A stretch of 64,000 nt of DNA from Nioella sediminis (GCF_001879695.1 NZ_MNBL01000047.1:1-64000); one strand, 5' to 3'; shown: positions 44,289-54,181, counted from the first letter of the stretch. Program-made: numbers and translations. Notes: generated by a model not told the origin, from the letters alone.

Positions 44289-45935
44289 ATGAACCTCATG
44301 CAAGACATGACCCCTGCCCATGCGGCCTCTGTCGATAAGGACTGGTGGCGGGGGGCGGTGATCTACCAGATCTATCCGCGCAGCTTTCAGGACAGCAATG
44401 GCGACGGCATCGGCGATCTGTCGGGGATCATCCACCGGCTGGACCATATCGCGCGGCTCGGCGTCGATGCGATCTGGATTTCACCCTTCTTCCGCTCGCC
44501 CATGCTGGACTTCGGCTATGACGTCTCGGATTACCGCGATGTCGACCCGATGTTCGGCTCACTCGGCGATTTCGATGCGCTGATCAAGCGTGCCCATGAT
44601 CTGGGGCTGAAAGTGCTGATCGACCTTGTGATCAGCCACACCTCGGATCAGCACGCCTGGTTTCAGGAAAGCCGCCAGAGCCGCGACAACGCGCGCGCCG
44701 ACTGGTATGTCTGGGCCGATGCCAAGCCTGATGGCACACCGCCCAACAACTGGCTGTCCATTTTCGGCGGTTCCGCCTGGGAATGGGATGGCGAACGGAT
44801 GCAGTATTACCTGCATAATTTCCTGTCCGAACAGCCTGACCTGAACCTGCACAACCCGGATGTGCAGGATGCCCTGCTGGATGTGGTGCGCTTCTGGCTG
44901 GAACGCGGGGTCGATGGCTTCCGTCTGGATACGATCAACTTCTATTTCCACGACAAGGAATTGCGCGACAACCCCGCGCTGGCGCCAGAGGCCCGCAACG
45001 CCACCATCGCGCCAGAGGTGAACCCCTATAACTGGCAGGATCACCTTTACGACAAGAACCAGCCGGAGAACCTGGAATTCCTGCGCCGCTTCCGTGCTGT
45101 GATGGATGAGTTCGATGCCGTCGCCGTGGGCGAGGTGGGTGACGCGCAATACGGGCTGGAGATTCAGGCCGAGTACACATCGGGCGGCGACAAGGTGCAG
45201 ATGTGCTATTCCTTCGAATTCCTGTCCGGGGTTTCGCCCACAGCGGAACGGGTGGGCGAGGTGCTGACCCGATATGAGGGGGCAATTGGCGACGGATGGG
45301 CCTGTTGGGCCTTTTCCAACCACGATGTCGTGCGCCATGCCAGCCGGTGGGCCCTGTCGGAAGCCGCGCAACGGGCCTATGCGGCGCTGCTGCTTTCCTT
45401 GCGCGGCTCTGCCTGTCTCTATCAGGGCGAGGAACTGGGCCTGACAGAAGCCTATGTGCCGTTCGAGCACCTGCAGGACCCCTACGGCATCCGCTTCTGG
45501 CCCAAGTTCAAGGGGCGCGACGGGTGCCGCACGCCGATGCCCTGGGTCACCGACAACGCCAATGGCGGGTTCACGGAAGGCAAGCCGTGGTTGCCCGTCG
45601 CGGTCGAACACCTGTCTCACTCCGTCTCCGCTCAGGAGGGCAAGGCCGATAGCGTGCTGGCCTTCTACCGCCGCATGATCCGCTTCCGCACGTCCGAGCC
45701 GGCCTTGGCAAAGGGCGATTTCACCCTGCTGACGGCAGCGGATGGCATCCTGTCCTTCACCCGCCAGCACGCGGGCCGTACGGTCCTGTGCATTTTCAAC
45801 CTGTCGGACAGCCCGCGGGATATCGACATGCCCGATGGTGACTGGACCCCGCTTGCCGCGCCCTTCGATGGCACCCTTCAGACCCTCGGGCCCTGGCAGG
45901 CCCTTTATGCAGCACAGGAGAGCTCCGATGGCTGA
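44289..45935 (+). CDS. aglA: AglA, GH13 alpha-glucosidase
   Basis: A 548-residue family 13 hydrolase without signal peptide. Conserved regions are visible: [21 protein letters not shown] with the nucleophile Asp, AVGEVGD with the acid Glu, and FSNHDVVR with the stabilising Asp. It hydrolyses imported alpha-glucosides in the cytoplasm, giving glucose for Glk. It starts 15 bases after aglG and overlaps aglK by eight bases. Confidence 0.93.
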   Translation: MNLMQDMTPAHAASVDKDWWRGAVIYQIYPRSFQDSNGDGIGDLSGIIHRLDHIARLGVDAIWISPFFRSPMLDFGYDVSDYRDVDPMFGSLGDFDALIKRAHDLGLKVLIDLVISHTSDQHAWFQESRQSRDNARADWYVWADAKPDGTPPNNWLSIFGGSAWEWDGERMQYYLHNFLSEQPDLNLHNPDVQDALLDVVRFWLERGVDGFRLDTINFYFHDKELRDNPALAPEARNATIAPEVNPYNWQDHLYDKNQPENLEFLRRFRAVMDEFDAVAVGEVGDAQYGLEIQAEYTSGGDKVQMCYSFEFLSGVSPTAERVGEVLTRYEGAIGDGWACWAFSNHDVVRHASRWALSEAAQRAYAALLLSLRGSACLYQGEELGLTEAYVPFEHLQDPYGIRFWPKFKGRDGCRTPMPWVTDNANGGFTEGKPWLPVAVEHLSHSVSAQEGKADSVLAFYRRMIRFRTSEPALAKGDFTLLTAADGILSFTRQHAGRTVLCIFNLSDSPRDIDMPDGDWTPLAAPFDGTLQTLGPWQALYAAQESSDG

Positions 45936-47028
45936 TCTCATCCTCAAGGACGTCGTCAAATCCTATGGCGATGTGAATGTCCTCAATGACATCAATCTCG
46001 ATATCAAGACGGGCGAACTGATCGTCTTCGTCGGCCCTTCCGGGTGCGGGAAATCCACGCTTCTGCGGATGATTGCGGGGCTGGAGAAGATCACCGATGG
46101 CACCCTGTCGATTGACGGAGAGCCGATGAACGACGTGCCGCCCGCGCAGCGCGGCATTGCGATGGTGTTCCAGTCCTACGCGCTTTACCCGCATATGACG
46201 GTGCGCGAGAATATGGCCTTTGCCCTGCGCATCGCGGGCAAGTCGAAGGACGAAATCGACAGCGCCGTCAACGCCGCCGCCGACAAGCTGCAACTGACAG
46301 ATTATCTGGACCGGCTGCCCAAGGCGCTGTCTGGCGGTCAGCGGCAGCGTGTGGCGATTGGCCGGGCCATTGTGCGCGATCCGAAGGTGTATCTCTTCGA
46401 TGAACCGCTGTCCAACCTCGATGCGGCGCTTCGCGTGGCCACCCGGATCGAGATCGCGCAGCTGAAGGAACAGATGCCCGACTCGACCATGATCTACGTG
46501 ACCCATGACCAGGTGGAGGCGATGACGCTGGCCAGCCGGATCGTGGTGCTGGCCAACAAGGGCATCGCGCAGGTTGGCAGCCCGCTGGAGCTTTACGAGC
46601 GCCCCCGGTCCACCTTCGTGGCCCAGTTCATCGGCAGCCCGGCGATGAACCTGCTGGCGGGCAAGATCGTCGGCACCGGAGAGGTCACGACGCTGGAACT
46701 GGCCGACGGGGCAGGGCGCATCACCTCGAATTACCCCTCGGTTGAGGCGGATATGGGGGCCGAGGTTGAAGTTGGCATTCGGCCCGAGGATATGGTGCAG
46801 ACGGACTCTCCCGACTACGCCTTTGCGGGGACGGTCGATATCACCGAGGCGCTTGGGGAAGTAACTCAGCTCTACTTCTCGGTGCCGAGTGCCAATCATG
46901 ACACCGATACGGTCATCGCCAAGTTGCAGGGGATCCATCAGGGATTGCGCGGCACCCGCGTCACCATGAGTGCGGCCCCGGAAAAGGTGCATGTCTTCCG
47001 CGATGGTGTGTCGCTGCACTACCGGTAA
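45928..47028 (+). CDS. aglK: AglK, alpha-glucoside ABC transporter ATPase
   Basis: A 366-residue MalK-type ATPase: Walker [12 protein letters not shown], signature LSGGQRQR, Walker [12 protein letters not shown], switch His in YVTHDQVE, and a C-terminal TOBE domain with GIRPEDMV. The ATG at 45928 overlaps the aglA stop and has ACAGGAG upstream; an earlier in-frame ATG at 45742 is inside aglA and is not used. A long hairpin at 47061-47098 follows. Confidence 0.93.
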   Translation: MADLILKDVVKSYGDVNVLNDINLDIKTGELIVFVGPSGCGKSTLLRMIAGLEKITDGTLSIDGEPMNDVPPAQRGIAMVFQSYALYPHMTVRENMAFALRIAGKSKDEIDSAVNAAADKLQLTDYLDRLPKALSGGQRQRVAIGRAIVRDPKVYLFDEPLSNLDAALRVATRIEIAQLKEQMPDSTMIYVTHDQVEAMTLASRIVVLANKGIAQVGSPLELYERPRSTFVAQFIGSPAMNLLAGKIVGTGEVTTLELADGAGRITSNYPSVEADMGAEVEVGIRPEDMVQTDSPDYAFAGTVDITEALGEVTQLYFSVPSANHDTDTVIAKLQGIHQGLRGTRVTMSAAPEKVHVFRDGVSLHYR

Positions 47029-47060
47029 TTGGTTCCTCCCGCGCCCGGCACGGCGCGACA

Positions 47061-47098
47061 GAAACGACGTTGCGTCTTGATTGACGCGGCGTCGTTTC
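47061..47098 (+). terminator. long hairpin after aglK
   Basis: Nine-base-pair outer stem GAAACGACG/CGTCGTTTC and five-base-pair inner stem GCGTC/GACGC separated by a TT/GG internal loop. It is followed by CTTTCG, a weak T-rich tail. It probably ends the agl transcript. Confidence 0.6.
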
Positions 47099-47105
47099 CT
47101 TTCGT

Positions 47106-47125
47106 AATTGAACGCGTGTTCAATT
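47106..47125. promoter_or_regulatory. 20-bp palindrome in front of the SDR gene, candidate TetR-type operator
   Basis: AATTGAACGCGTGTTCAATT has eight-base arms that pair perfectly, with a four-base centre. It lies 16 bases upstream of the SDR start, next to the ribosome-binding site AGGGAGG. Arms of the TTGAAC/GTTCAA type are common for TetR-family regulators. No TetR gene is in the window. Confidence 0.55.
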
Positions 47126-47141
47126 TATCAGGGAGGCAGCC

Positions 47142-47897
47142 ATGGACATCGCAACCGCACAGGTGATCGTGACAGGCGGGGCCAGCGGGCTAGGGGCCGC
47201 GACGGCGGCATATCTGGCCGGGGCAGGGGCATCGGTCACGGTTTTTGACCGCGATGCGACCAAGGGGGCCGAGATGGCTGCAACCCCCGGCATCAGCTTC
47301 GCCGAGGTCGATGTGACCAGCGAAGACAGCGTTGCGGCAGGTGTGGCACATGCAGTTGCGCAGATGGGCGGCATCACCGCCGTGGTGAACTGCGCGGGCA
47401 TCGTGACTGGCGCCAAGACGGTCGGATCGAAAGGCCCGTTTCCGCTCGACGCCTTTCAGCGTACCATCGACATAAACCTTGTGGGGGCCTTCAACGTGGC
47501 GCGGATGGCCGCGGTCGAGATGTCGAAGAACGCGCCCAATGAAGACGGCGAACGCGGGGTGATCGTCAACACCGCCTCCATCGCCGCATTTGACGGCCAG
47601 AAAGGGCAGGCGGCCTATTCGGCCTCCAAGGCGGGTGTGGCCGGTCTGTCCCTGCCCATGGCGCGCGATATGGGCGCGATCGGCATCCGGGCGAACGCGA
47701 TTGCGCCGGGGCTGTTCCTGACGCCGATGCTGGAAAGCCTCGGGCCCGAGATGATGGCAGAGCTTGCCAGCGACGTGATCTTCCCGCGCCGTCTGGGTAA
47801 CCCGCAGGAGTTCGCGCGGCTGGCCCGGTTCATGATCGAGATGCCGTATCTCAATGGTGAAACCATCCGTCTCGACGGGGCGCTGCGCCTGCCATAG
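47142..47897 (+). CDS. short-chain dehydrogenase, type II 3-hydroxyacyl-CoA dehydrogenase-like
   Basis: A 251-residue SDR. The cofactor motif is TGGASGLG (residues 11-18), the acidic residue for NAD is in VFDRD, NCAG follows, and the catalytic Ser-Tyr-Lys set is in NTASIAAFDGQKGQAAYSASK. The overall pattern is that of mitochondrial HSD10/3-hydroxy-2-methylbutyryl-CoA dehydrogenases, which act in isoleucine and branched fatty-acid breakdown. A palindromic operator candidate lies upstream. It is not obviously linked to the agl genes. Confidence 0.85.
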   Translation: MDIATAQVIVTGGASGLGAATAAYLAGAGASVTVFDRDATKGAEMAATPGISFAEVDVTSEDSVAAGVAHAVAQMGGITAVVNCAGIVTGAKTVGSKGPFPLDAFQRTIDINLVGAFNVARMAAVEMSKNAPNEDGERGVIVNTASIAAFDGQKGQAAYSASKAGVAGLSLPMARDMGAIGIRANAIAPGLFLTPMLESLGPEMMAELASDVIFPRRLGNPQEFARLARFMIEMPYLNGETIRLDGALRLP

Positions 47898-47933
47898 GGT
47901 CTGGGGGTAGCTGCCCTTACGGACCTTTTTGGA

Positions 47934-48881
47934 ATGACCCCAGTTCTGACCATCACCCTGAACCCGGCCGTGGACCTCGATACCTCCACCGCCGAGGTGC
48001 GCCCCGGCCCCAAGCTGCGCTGCTCCACGCCGAGGCTCGATCCCGGCGGAGGCGGCCTCAACGTCTCGCGCGCCATGGCGGAACTGGGAGGCGAAAGCCT
48101 GGCGCTGGTGGCGGCGGGCGGTGGCATGGGCGTGGTTCTGGCCAAGCTGCTGGCGGGCACCGGTCTGCCGGTTCGCATCATCGAAGCCCCGGGTGAAACC
48201 CGCCAGAGCGTTGCGGTGATCGAAGACGGGACCGGCAAGCAGTTCCGGTTCATCTTTCCGGGACCGGAATGGTCCGAGAATGATATCGCGAAAGCCGAGT
48301 CCGAGATCGCCGAGGTCATTCCCGAGGGCGGGCTGGTGGTGTTGTCCGGCAGCCACCCGCCGGGATTTCCCGACGATTACCCCGCCCGTCTGGTGGCGAT
48401 GTGTTCAAAGCTTAATGCCCGGCTGATCCTTGACACCTCCGGCGCCGCGCTTCGGGCATTGCAGGCGGGGCGCATCGCGGGTCTGGACGTGCTGAGGCTG
48501 GATCATGAAGAGGCGCAGGAGCTTGCGGCGCGGGCCTTGCCGACCGCGCAGGACAGCGCCGATTTCGCGCAAACGCTTGTGCGGGGCGGGGTGGCGCGGG
48601 TCGTGGTGCTGGCGCGTGGGGCGGATGGTTCCATCCTCGCGACGGATCGGGACCGCTGGCTGTCCCATGCCGCCGATGTGCCGGTGCGCTCCAAGACCGG
48701 CGCGGGCGACAGTTTCGTAGCGGGCTTCACGCTGGCCCTGTCCCAGAGTGCGGCTTTACCGGACTGTCTGCAACGGGGCATGGCGGCGGCAAGTGCCGCG
48801 GTGATGACGGAAGCGACGCGTCTTTGCGAACGCTCTGATGCGGAACGGCTGATCGCGGAATGTCCGGTGGAGCGGATCTGA
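47934..48881 (+). CDS. pfkB: PfkB-family sugar kinase (phosphofructokinase-like)
   Basis: A 315-residue ribokinase-fold kinase. GGGGLNVSRAMAELGG near the N-terminus is the sugar-binding signature of 1-phosphofructokinase and 6-phosphofructokinase 2; KTGAGDSFVAGF near residue 256 holds the catalytic Asp and anion hole. Either fructose-6-phosphate or fructose-1-phosphate could be the substrate. It starts 36 bases after the SDR gene and is followed by a terminator. Confidence 0.82.
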   Translation: MTPVLTITLNPAVDLDTSTAEVRPGPKLRCSTPRLDPGGGGLNVSRAMAELGGESLALVAAGGGMGVVLAKLLAGTGLPVRIIEAPGETRQSVAVIEDGTGKQFRFIFPGPEWSENDIAKAESEIAEVIPEGGLVVLSGSHPPGFPDDYPARLVAMCSKLNARLILDTSGAALRALQAGRIAGLDVLRLDHEEAQELAARALPTAQDSADFAQTLVRGGVARVVVLARGADGSILATDRDRWLSHAADVPVRSKTGAGDSFVAGFTLALSQSAALPDCLQRGMAAASAAVMTEATRLCERSDAERLIAECPVERI

Positions 48882-48891
48882 CAAGAAAAAA

Positions 48892-48914
48892 CCGGCCCTG
48901 ATGGCCGGCTCTTT
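48892..48914. terminator. bidirectional terminator between pfkB and the DUF882 gene
   Basis: Six-base-pair GC stem CCGGCC/GGCCGG (48892-48897 with 48903-48908), with AAGAAAAAA on the left and CTCTTT on the right, so it can act for both converging genes. Confidence 0.7.
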
Positions 48915-48967
48915 CCTGTCCCTCAGGATCGTATGGCCACCCCTTGGGCGACGTGGCCGCAAACCTG

Positions 48968-49528
48968 TCAGCCGCCCCAGGAGCGGACCGGGCCGCAATC
49001 CATATGGGTGAAATTGGAGCCGGAATAGCGCCCGACGCCGCCTGCGGAACAGGATTCCGCCGCAGCGGCAACTTGCCGGACGGAGCGTCCCTCGATCCGC
49101 AGGTCGGCAGCCTGTCCCTGCATGTGCAGCGAATTGCGCGCGACGCCGGAAGACCGGGCACGCAGCATGGCATTGGTGGAGGGCGACCGATACCCGGACA
49201 ACAGCAGATAGGGTTGGCCAGTTTCCAGCAAGTTGTGGGATGCGGCCATGATGTCCAGCGTGCGCGGGTCGATATCATGGGCTTCGTCAACGCGCCAGTC
49301 GCGCATGAAATAGGAGATTTCTTCGACCGCAGGCCGGATATAGTCGCCATCAATCCAGTAAACCATGTCGAGGGTTTCACCGGTCCGCGCGGAATACATG
49401 CGCAGCTTGCGATAGTCGCCGCCGCCACGAAGGATCCCGAAAGCGTTTGCCGCATAGGGGGCGGCAGCAACCGTGGTGGCCGCGAATACCCCAAGCAGCG
49501 ACCGCCGCGTCATCGTCGGATTCGTCAT
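48968..49528 (-). CDS. DUF882/peptidase M15A-like exported protein
   Basis: A 186-residue protein with a Tat signal (MTRRSLLG). It has the zinc-site pattern of LAS/M15 peptidases: SLHMQGQAADLRI gives the first His and Asp, and SNFTHMDCGP the later His. YRSPSTNAML is the usual upstream segment. It probably cleaves peptidoglycan cross-bridges. The start at 49528 puts the Tat motif at the N-terminus; a longer frame from 49693 is not credible. It is divergent from the L,D-transpeptidase gene. Confidence 0.85.
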   Translation of the reverse strand: MTNPTMTRRSLLGVFAATTVAAAPYAANAFGILRGGGDYRKLRMYSARTGETLDMVYWIDGDYIRPAVEEISYFMRDWRVDEAHDIDPRTLDIMAASHNLLETGQPYLLLSGYRSPSTNAMLRARSSGVARNSLHMQGQAADLRIEGRSVRQVAAAAESCSAGGVGRYSGSNFTHMDCGPVRSWGG

Positions 49529-49869
49529 AAGATTTGCCCCGTCCTTCTGCCCGTTCCGTCCAGTGTCACTTTTCCGTGACTTGTTACATGTCCATCCCCA
49601 GCTGTGCGTTTTATGACACAATTGAAACTTTCTTGAAAGTCTCAAGTCGGGGCGTCCCACCAGTATGGTGGCCTGTCGGCAGAAATCCGCCAAAAAGGCG
49701 TTGATTCCGGGGATATTGGCCGATTCTTCGGCAGGCGTTGCACCGTGGGCACGTCGTATTTTTCAAGTAACTATCAGGAACATCTTTCGAAATTGTGAAT
49801 GGACTCTGCCTTGTCGGACAGGTCATCTAGACTTCACACACACGTGATCCGCGCGCAATCAGGTGACCC
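49529..49869. other. divergent promoter region, no gene seen
   Basis: These 341 bases separate the DUF882 gene (-) from the L,D-transpeptidase gene (+). The part from 49560 to 49860 is AT-richer than its surroundings, which suits promoters for both genes. A short inverted repeat ACTTTC/GAAAGT lies near 49627. No clear -35/-10 pair is asserted. Confidence 0.5.
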
Positions 49870-51477
49870 ATGACAAAAAAGCCTTTTCTTCCGTCCATGC
49901 TGCCAATTCTGGCGGCCATCCTTTCGATCTCGCTGCTGGTTCCTGCCCCCGCTTCGGCGCTGGTCACGGCCTTCCGTCAGGCCATTGCCGAGGGTGTGGC
50001 CGAGCACGAGGACATGGCCGAATTCTACCGTGAACGGGCATTCGAGCCGATCTGGACCCGCACCGAGGATGCGGCGCGGCGCAATGCGCTGCTGATGGCA
50101 CTGGAAGGGGCCGCCAATCACGGGCTGCCCGCTGGCCGCTACGACCCGGACGCCCTGCGCGCTGCCTTCATGGATGCAGACAACCCCTACAGCCGGGGTC
50201 AGGCAGAGATCATGGCGTCCGCCATGTTCCTGCGCTACGCCCATGACGTGCAGTCGGGCATTCTCGATCCCGGCGAGGTCGTGCGCGAGATCCATCGCGA
50301 CCTGCCGCGCCGCGACCCGACGGACCTGTTGCAATCCCTCGTCGATGCCGACCCCTACGAGGTGATGCGCGCCCTGCCGCCCGCGCACCCTGAATACCTG
50401 CGCCTTCAGCGCGAATTGCTGCGCCTGACCCGCATGGCCAACGAAGGCGGATGGGGGGCGTCCGTCAATGGCGGTCGTCTGGAACTGGGCGACCGTGGTC
50501 AATCCGTGGTGCAATTGCGCGACCGGCTGATCCGCATGGGCTATATGGAACGCTCGGCCACCGCCGTGTTCGATGCGGACATGGAGGCCGCCGTTCAGCG
50601 CTTCCAGTCCGCGCATGGGCTGCTGGCAGACGGCGTTGCGGGGTCTTCGACCATCGAAGAGGTCAATATCGGGCTCGATACCCGCCTGCGTCAGGTCATT
50701 CTGGCGATGGAACGCCAGCGCTGGTTGAACTGGGAAGACCCGGAGCGCGGCAGCCGTCACGTTCTGGTGAACATCCCCGACTACCACGCCTATGTGATCG
50801 ACAATGAAGAGGTCACCTTCGAGACCCGCGTCGTGGTGGGCGCGACCCCGTCGAACCGCGTGACGCCCGAGTTTTCCGACACCATGGAGCATATGGTGAT
50901 CAACCCGAGCTGGTATGTGCCGCGCTCGATCACCATCGGGGAATACCTGCCGCAGATGCAGGCCAACCCCGCCGCTGCCGGTCATTTGGAGCTGCTGCAA
51001 GGCGGCCGTCAGGTCAGCCGGGCGGGCATTGACTTCAGCCAGTACACCGCCTCGACCTTCCCCTTCGACCTGCGTCAGGGACCGGGGCCGGGCAATGCGC
51101 TTGGGCGGGTGAAGTTCATGTTCCCGAACCGTCACAACATCTATCTGCACGATACGCCGTCGCGGAACCTCTTCGCCCGCGAAACCCGCGCCTACAGCCA
51201 TGGCTGCGTCCGGGTTCATCGTCCGCTGGAACTGGCCTATCACCTGCTGGCCCGTCAGGAATCGCAGCCGCAAAGCTATTTCGACCGCATCCTGCATTCC
51301 GGTCAGGAAACGCAGGTTGATCTGGTTCAGCAGATCCCGGTGCATATCGTCTACTGGACGGCCTTCGTGACGCCAGAGGGCGAGCTGAACTTCCGCCGCG
51401 ACATCTATGGGCGGGACCGTGCCCTGTGGAATGCGATGGAACAGGCCGGGGTGGAACTCCCGATCGTGGCCAGCTAA
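49870..51477 (+). CDS. YcbB-type L,D-transpeptidase
   Basis: A 535-residue exported enzyme with a signal peptide ending PASA. An N-terminal scaffold domain (about 35-190) is followed by a peptidoglycan-binding domain (LELGDRGQSVVQLRDRL, about 200-260) and a YkuD catalytic domain (about 295-475). The catalytic motif is YSHGCVRV with the Cys, preceded by NIYLHDTP. It forms 3-3 cross-links between meso-diaminopimelate residues in the periplasm. It is divergent from the DUF882 hydrolase. Confidence 0.92.
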   Translation: MTKKPFLPSMLPILAAILSISLLVPAPASALVTAFRQAIAEGVAEHEDMAEFYRERAFEPIWTRTEDAARRNALLMALEGAANHGLPAGRYDPDALRAAFMDADNPYSRGQAEIMASAMFLRYAHDVQSGILDPGEVVREIHRDLPRRDPTDLLQSLVDADPYEVMRALPPAHPEYLRLQRELLRLTRMANEGGWGASVNGGRLELGDRGQSVVQLRDRLIRMGYMERSATAVFDADMEAAVQRFQSAHGLLADGVAGSSTIEEVNIGLDTRLRQVILAMERQRWLNWEDPERGSRHVLVNIPDYHAYVIDNEEVTFETRVVVGATPSNRVTPEFSDTMEHMVINPSWYVPRSITIGEYLPQMQANPAAAGHLELLQGGRQVSRAGIDFSQYTASTFPFDLRQGPGPGNALGRVKFMFPNRHNIYLHDTPSRNLFARETRAYSHGCVRVHRPLELAYHLLARQESQPQSYFDRILHSGQETQVDLVQQIPVHIVYWTAFVTPEGELNFRRDIYGRDRALWNAMEQAGVELPIVAS

Positions 51478-51512
51478 AGCTTTCGCAGCAACCCTCGCTG
51501 CGGAGCACGATC

Positions 51513-52601
51513 ATGGCGCTGACCATTGGAAAGATTGCCGAGGCTCTTGGGGCCTCGGCTTTCGGCAATCTGGACCTGGAGATTGACGGCCTGTCGGAAC
51601 CGGCCCTTGCTGGCCCCCGGCAGCTCGCCCTTGCCATGTCGCCTGCCTATGCGGAGGGTCTGGCAGACGGGCAGGCGAAGGCTGCGGTGTTGGGGCCGGA
51701 CATGGATTGGCAGGCCTACGCACTGGAGGCCGCCATCGTGGTGCCGCGCCCGCGATATGCGCTGGCCGGTCTGACCGCCGCGCTGGATCCGGGGCCCGAG
51801 ATTGCGCCCGGCATTCATCCGATGGCTGTGATCCACGAAAGCGCCACCATCGGCATCGGTGCGGCCATCGGCCCGTTCGTCATGATCGGACGCGGCGCGG
51901 TGATCGGCGCGCGGGCCCGTATCGCCAGTCATGTCTCTGTCGCGGAACTGGCCCATATTGGCGACGATGCGTTGCTGATGCAGGGGGTGCGTGTGGGCAG
52001 CCGGGTCCATATCGGGGATCGCTTCATCGCCCATCCGGGTGCGGTGATCGGTGGTGACGGCATGTCCTTCGTGACACCGGAGAAATCCACCGTGGAACAG
52101 GTGCGCGAGTCCATGGGCCAGGCCCAGGCCGTGGATCAAAGCTGGACCCGCATTCATTCACTCGGGTCCGTTCGCGTCGGCAATGACGTCGAGATCGGCT
52201 GCAATGCCTGTATCGACAAGGGCACCATCCGGGATACGCAGATCGGGGATGGCTGCAAGTTCGACAACCTCGTTCATGTCGCGCATAACGTACAGGTCGG
52301 GCGCGATTGCCTCTTTGCCGCGCAGACCGGGGTGGCGGGATCGACCACCATTGGGGACCGGGCCGTTTTCGGCGGCCAGGTCGGTGTGGCCGACAATCTG
52401 ACCGTTGGCAGCGACGTGATCGCTGGCGGGGCCACCAAGATCCTGTCCAATGTGCCCGCAGGCCGCGCGGTTCTGGGCTATCCTGCGGTCAAGATGGAAA
52501 CGCATGTGGAAAGCTACAAGGCGCTGCGTCGCCTGCCGCGTCTGGCCAAGACTGTCGCGGAGTTGCAGAAAGCCGTTTCAAAACTCTCGGGCAATGACTA
52601 A
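51513..52601 (+). CDS. lpxD: LpxD, UDP-3-O-acylglucosamine N-acyltransferase
   Basis: A 362-residue left-handed beta-helix enzyme built of hexapeptide repeats (VIHESATIGIGAAIGPFV onward). The catalytic His lies in NLVHVAHNVQVG. It adds the second hydroxyacyl chain in lipid A synthesis, using acyl-ACP. The ATG at 51513 has GGAG upstream; the in-frame start at 51426 lies inside the preceding gene. It is followed by an acyl carrier protein and a ketoacyl synthase, away from the usual bamA-lpxD-fabZ-lpxA cluster. Confidence 0.92.
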   Translation: MALTIGKIAEALGASAFGNLDLEIDGLSEPALAGPRQLALAMSPAYAEGLADGQAKAAVLGPDMDWQAYALEAAIVVPRPRYALAGLTAALDPGPEIAPGIHPMAVIHESATIGIGAAIGPFVMIGRGAVIGARARIASHVSVAELAHIGDDALLMQGVRVGSRVHIGDRFIAHPGAVIGGDGMSFVTPEKSTVEQVRESMGQAQAVDQSWTRIHSLGSVRVGNDVEIGCNACIDKGTIRDTQIGDGCKFDNLVHVAHNVQVGRDCLFAAQTGVAGSTTIGDRAVFGGQVGVADNLTVGSDVIAGGATKILSNVPAGRAVLGYPAVKMETHVESYKALRRLPRLAKTVAELQKAVSKLSGND

Positions 52602-52637
52602 GTCAGCCGCAGGCGCGGTAGCAGGGATTACGAAGCC

Positions 52638-52898
52638 ATGACGGACGTTGCAGAAAAGGTCATCGGGATCATCGCTGAGCAGGCGGTTCTCGATGTCGAG
52701 GACGTAAAGCCCGAGGCAACATTGGAGGATCTGGGGATCGATTCCCTCGGCCTCGTGGAAAGCATTTTCGCCATCGAGGAAGCCTTCGATATTCAGGTGC
52801 CCTTCAATGCCAACGAACCCGATGCGGGCGATTTCGACATTTCCAGCGTAGCGGCGATCATCAAGGCGGTTGAGGGCCTCGTGGCCGACGCGGCATGA
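52638..52898 (+). CDS. specialised acyl carrier protein
   Basis: An 86-residue carrier protein. The phosphopantetheine Ser is in LGIDSLGLVE. It departs from the housekeeping AcpP pattern (DSLDTVEL), which suggests a dedicated carrier. Its stop overlaps the ketoacyl synthase start (ATGA), so the two are coupled; with lpxD upstream the set may make or deliver a particular acyl chain for lipid A. It is shorter than rhizobial AcpXL and not assigned to it. Confidence 0.85.
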   Translation: MTDVAEKVIGIIAEQAVLDVEDVKPEATLEDLGIDSLGLVESIFAIEEAFDIQVPFNANEPDAGDFDISSVAAIIKAVEGLVADAA

Positions 52899-54106
52899 AA
52901 CGGGTTGTCATTACCGGGCAGGGCACGATCAACGCCCTCGGGGCCAATGTGGCTGCCACCAAGGAAGCCATGCGCGAGGGCCGCTGCGGCATCGGCGAGC
53001 TGGAAATGCGCGACCTTGACCGGCTGTCAGTTCGGATCGGCGGCCAGATCAAGGATTACGATCCAGAGGCGCTGTTCAACCGCCAGCAGATCTCGCTTTA
53101 TGACCGGTTCACTCAGTTCACCCTGATTTCCGCGCGCGAGGCCATTGCGCAATCCGGGCTGGTCTTCAGCGGCGAGCTTGCGGCGCGGTCCGGCGTGGTT
53201 CTGGGCACCTCGGGTGGGGGGATGCAGACGCTCGACGAGAATTACCGCTCGGTCTACGAGGACGGCAAGAACCGGGTGCATCCTTTCGTGGTGCCCAAGC
53301 TGATGAACAACGCCGCCGCCAGCCATGTAAGCATGGAGTTCAACCTCAAGGGCCCCAGTTTCACCGTCGCCACCGCCTGCGCCTCGTCCAATCACGCGAT
53401 GGGGCAGGCCTTCAACATGATCCGGTGGGGCATGGCCCCGGTAATGATCACCGGCGGGTCGGAATCGATGCTGTGTTTCGGCGGCGTGAAGGCGTGGGAG
53501 GGCCTGCGAGTCATGTCGCGCGATGCCTGTCGGCCGTTCAGCGCCAATCGCAACGGCATGGTGCAGGGCGAGGGCGCGGCGGTCTTCGTCTTCGAGGAGT
53601 ATGAGCACGCGAAGGCGCGCGGGGCCGAGATACTGGCCGAGGTGGTGGGTTTCGCCATGACCTCGGACGCCGCCGATATCGTGATGCCGTCGAAACAGGG
53701 CGCGGCGCGGGCCATTTCCGGCGCGCTGCGCGACGCGCGGCTGAACCCCGAGGACGTGTGCTACATCAACGCCCACGGCACCGGCACGGCGGCCAATGAC
53801 AAGGTGGAATGCGCGGCGGTGGCCGATGTGTTCGGGCATCACGCCGATGAGTTGATGATCTCCTCCACCAAGTCCATGCATGGCCACCTGATCGGCGGCA
53901 CTGGCGCGGTGGAGCTGCTGGCCTGCATCATGGCGCTGACCGACGGGGTGATCGCGCCGACGATCAATTACGAGGAACCGGACCCGGAATGTGCGCTGGA
54001 CGTGGTGCCGAACGTGGCGCGCGAGGCAGAGGTCGGCGCGGTCCTGTCCAACGCCTTCGCTTTCGGCGGTCTCAACGCGGTTCTGGCGCTGCGCAAGGCG
54101 ATCTGA
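52895..54106 (+). CDS. beta-ketoacyl-ACP synthase II-like enzyme
   Basis: A 403-residue FabF-type condensing enzyme. The catalytic Cys is in TVATACASSNHA, the two His are in NAHGTGTAAND and SMHGHLIGGTGA, and the C-terminal GFGG-type loop reads AFAFGGLN. The enzyme extends acyl chains carried on the neighbouring ACP. Given lpxD upstream, a role in lipid A acyl supply is likely, but a secondary lipid is possible. A strong terminator follows at 54124-54158. Confidence 0.9.
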   Translation: MKRVVITGQGTINALGANVAATKEAMREGRCGIGELEMRDLDRLSVRIGGQIKDYDPEALFNRQQISLYDRFTQFTLISAREAIAQSGLVFSGELAARSGVVLGTSGGGMQTLDENYRSVYEDGKNRVHPFVVPKLMNNAAASHVSMEFNLKGPSFTVATACASSNHAMGQAFNMIRWGMAPVMITGGSESMLCFGGVKAWEGLRVMSRDACRPFSANRNGMVQGEGAAVFVFEEYEHAKARGAEILAEVVGFAMTSDAADIVMPSKQGAARAISGALRDARLNPEDVCYINAHGTGTAANDKVECAAVADVFGHHADELMISSTKSMHGHLIGGTGAVELLACIMALTDGVIAPTINYEEPDPECALDVVPNVAREAEVGAVLSNAFAFGGLNAVLALRKAI

Positions 54107-54123
54107 GCCGACATCCAATAGGG

Positions 54124-54158
54124 AAAGGCCCGCCACGGATCTGTCCGGGCGGGCCTTT
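54124..54158. terminator. strong terminator between the ketoacyl synthase and ialB-like genes
   Basis: Eleven-base-pair stem AAAGGCCCGCC/GGCGGGCCTTT with an inner CGGA/TCCG stem. A/T tracts flank both sides, so it can serve both converging genes. Confidence 0.85.
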
Positions 54159-54181
54159 GTCTTGTGGTCGGACAGGTCCGG

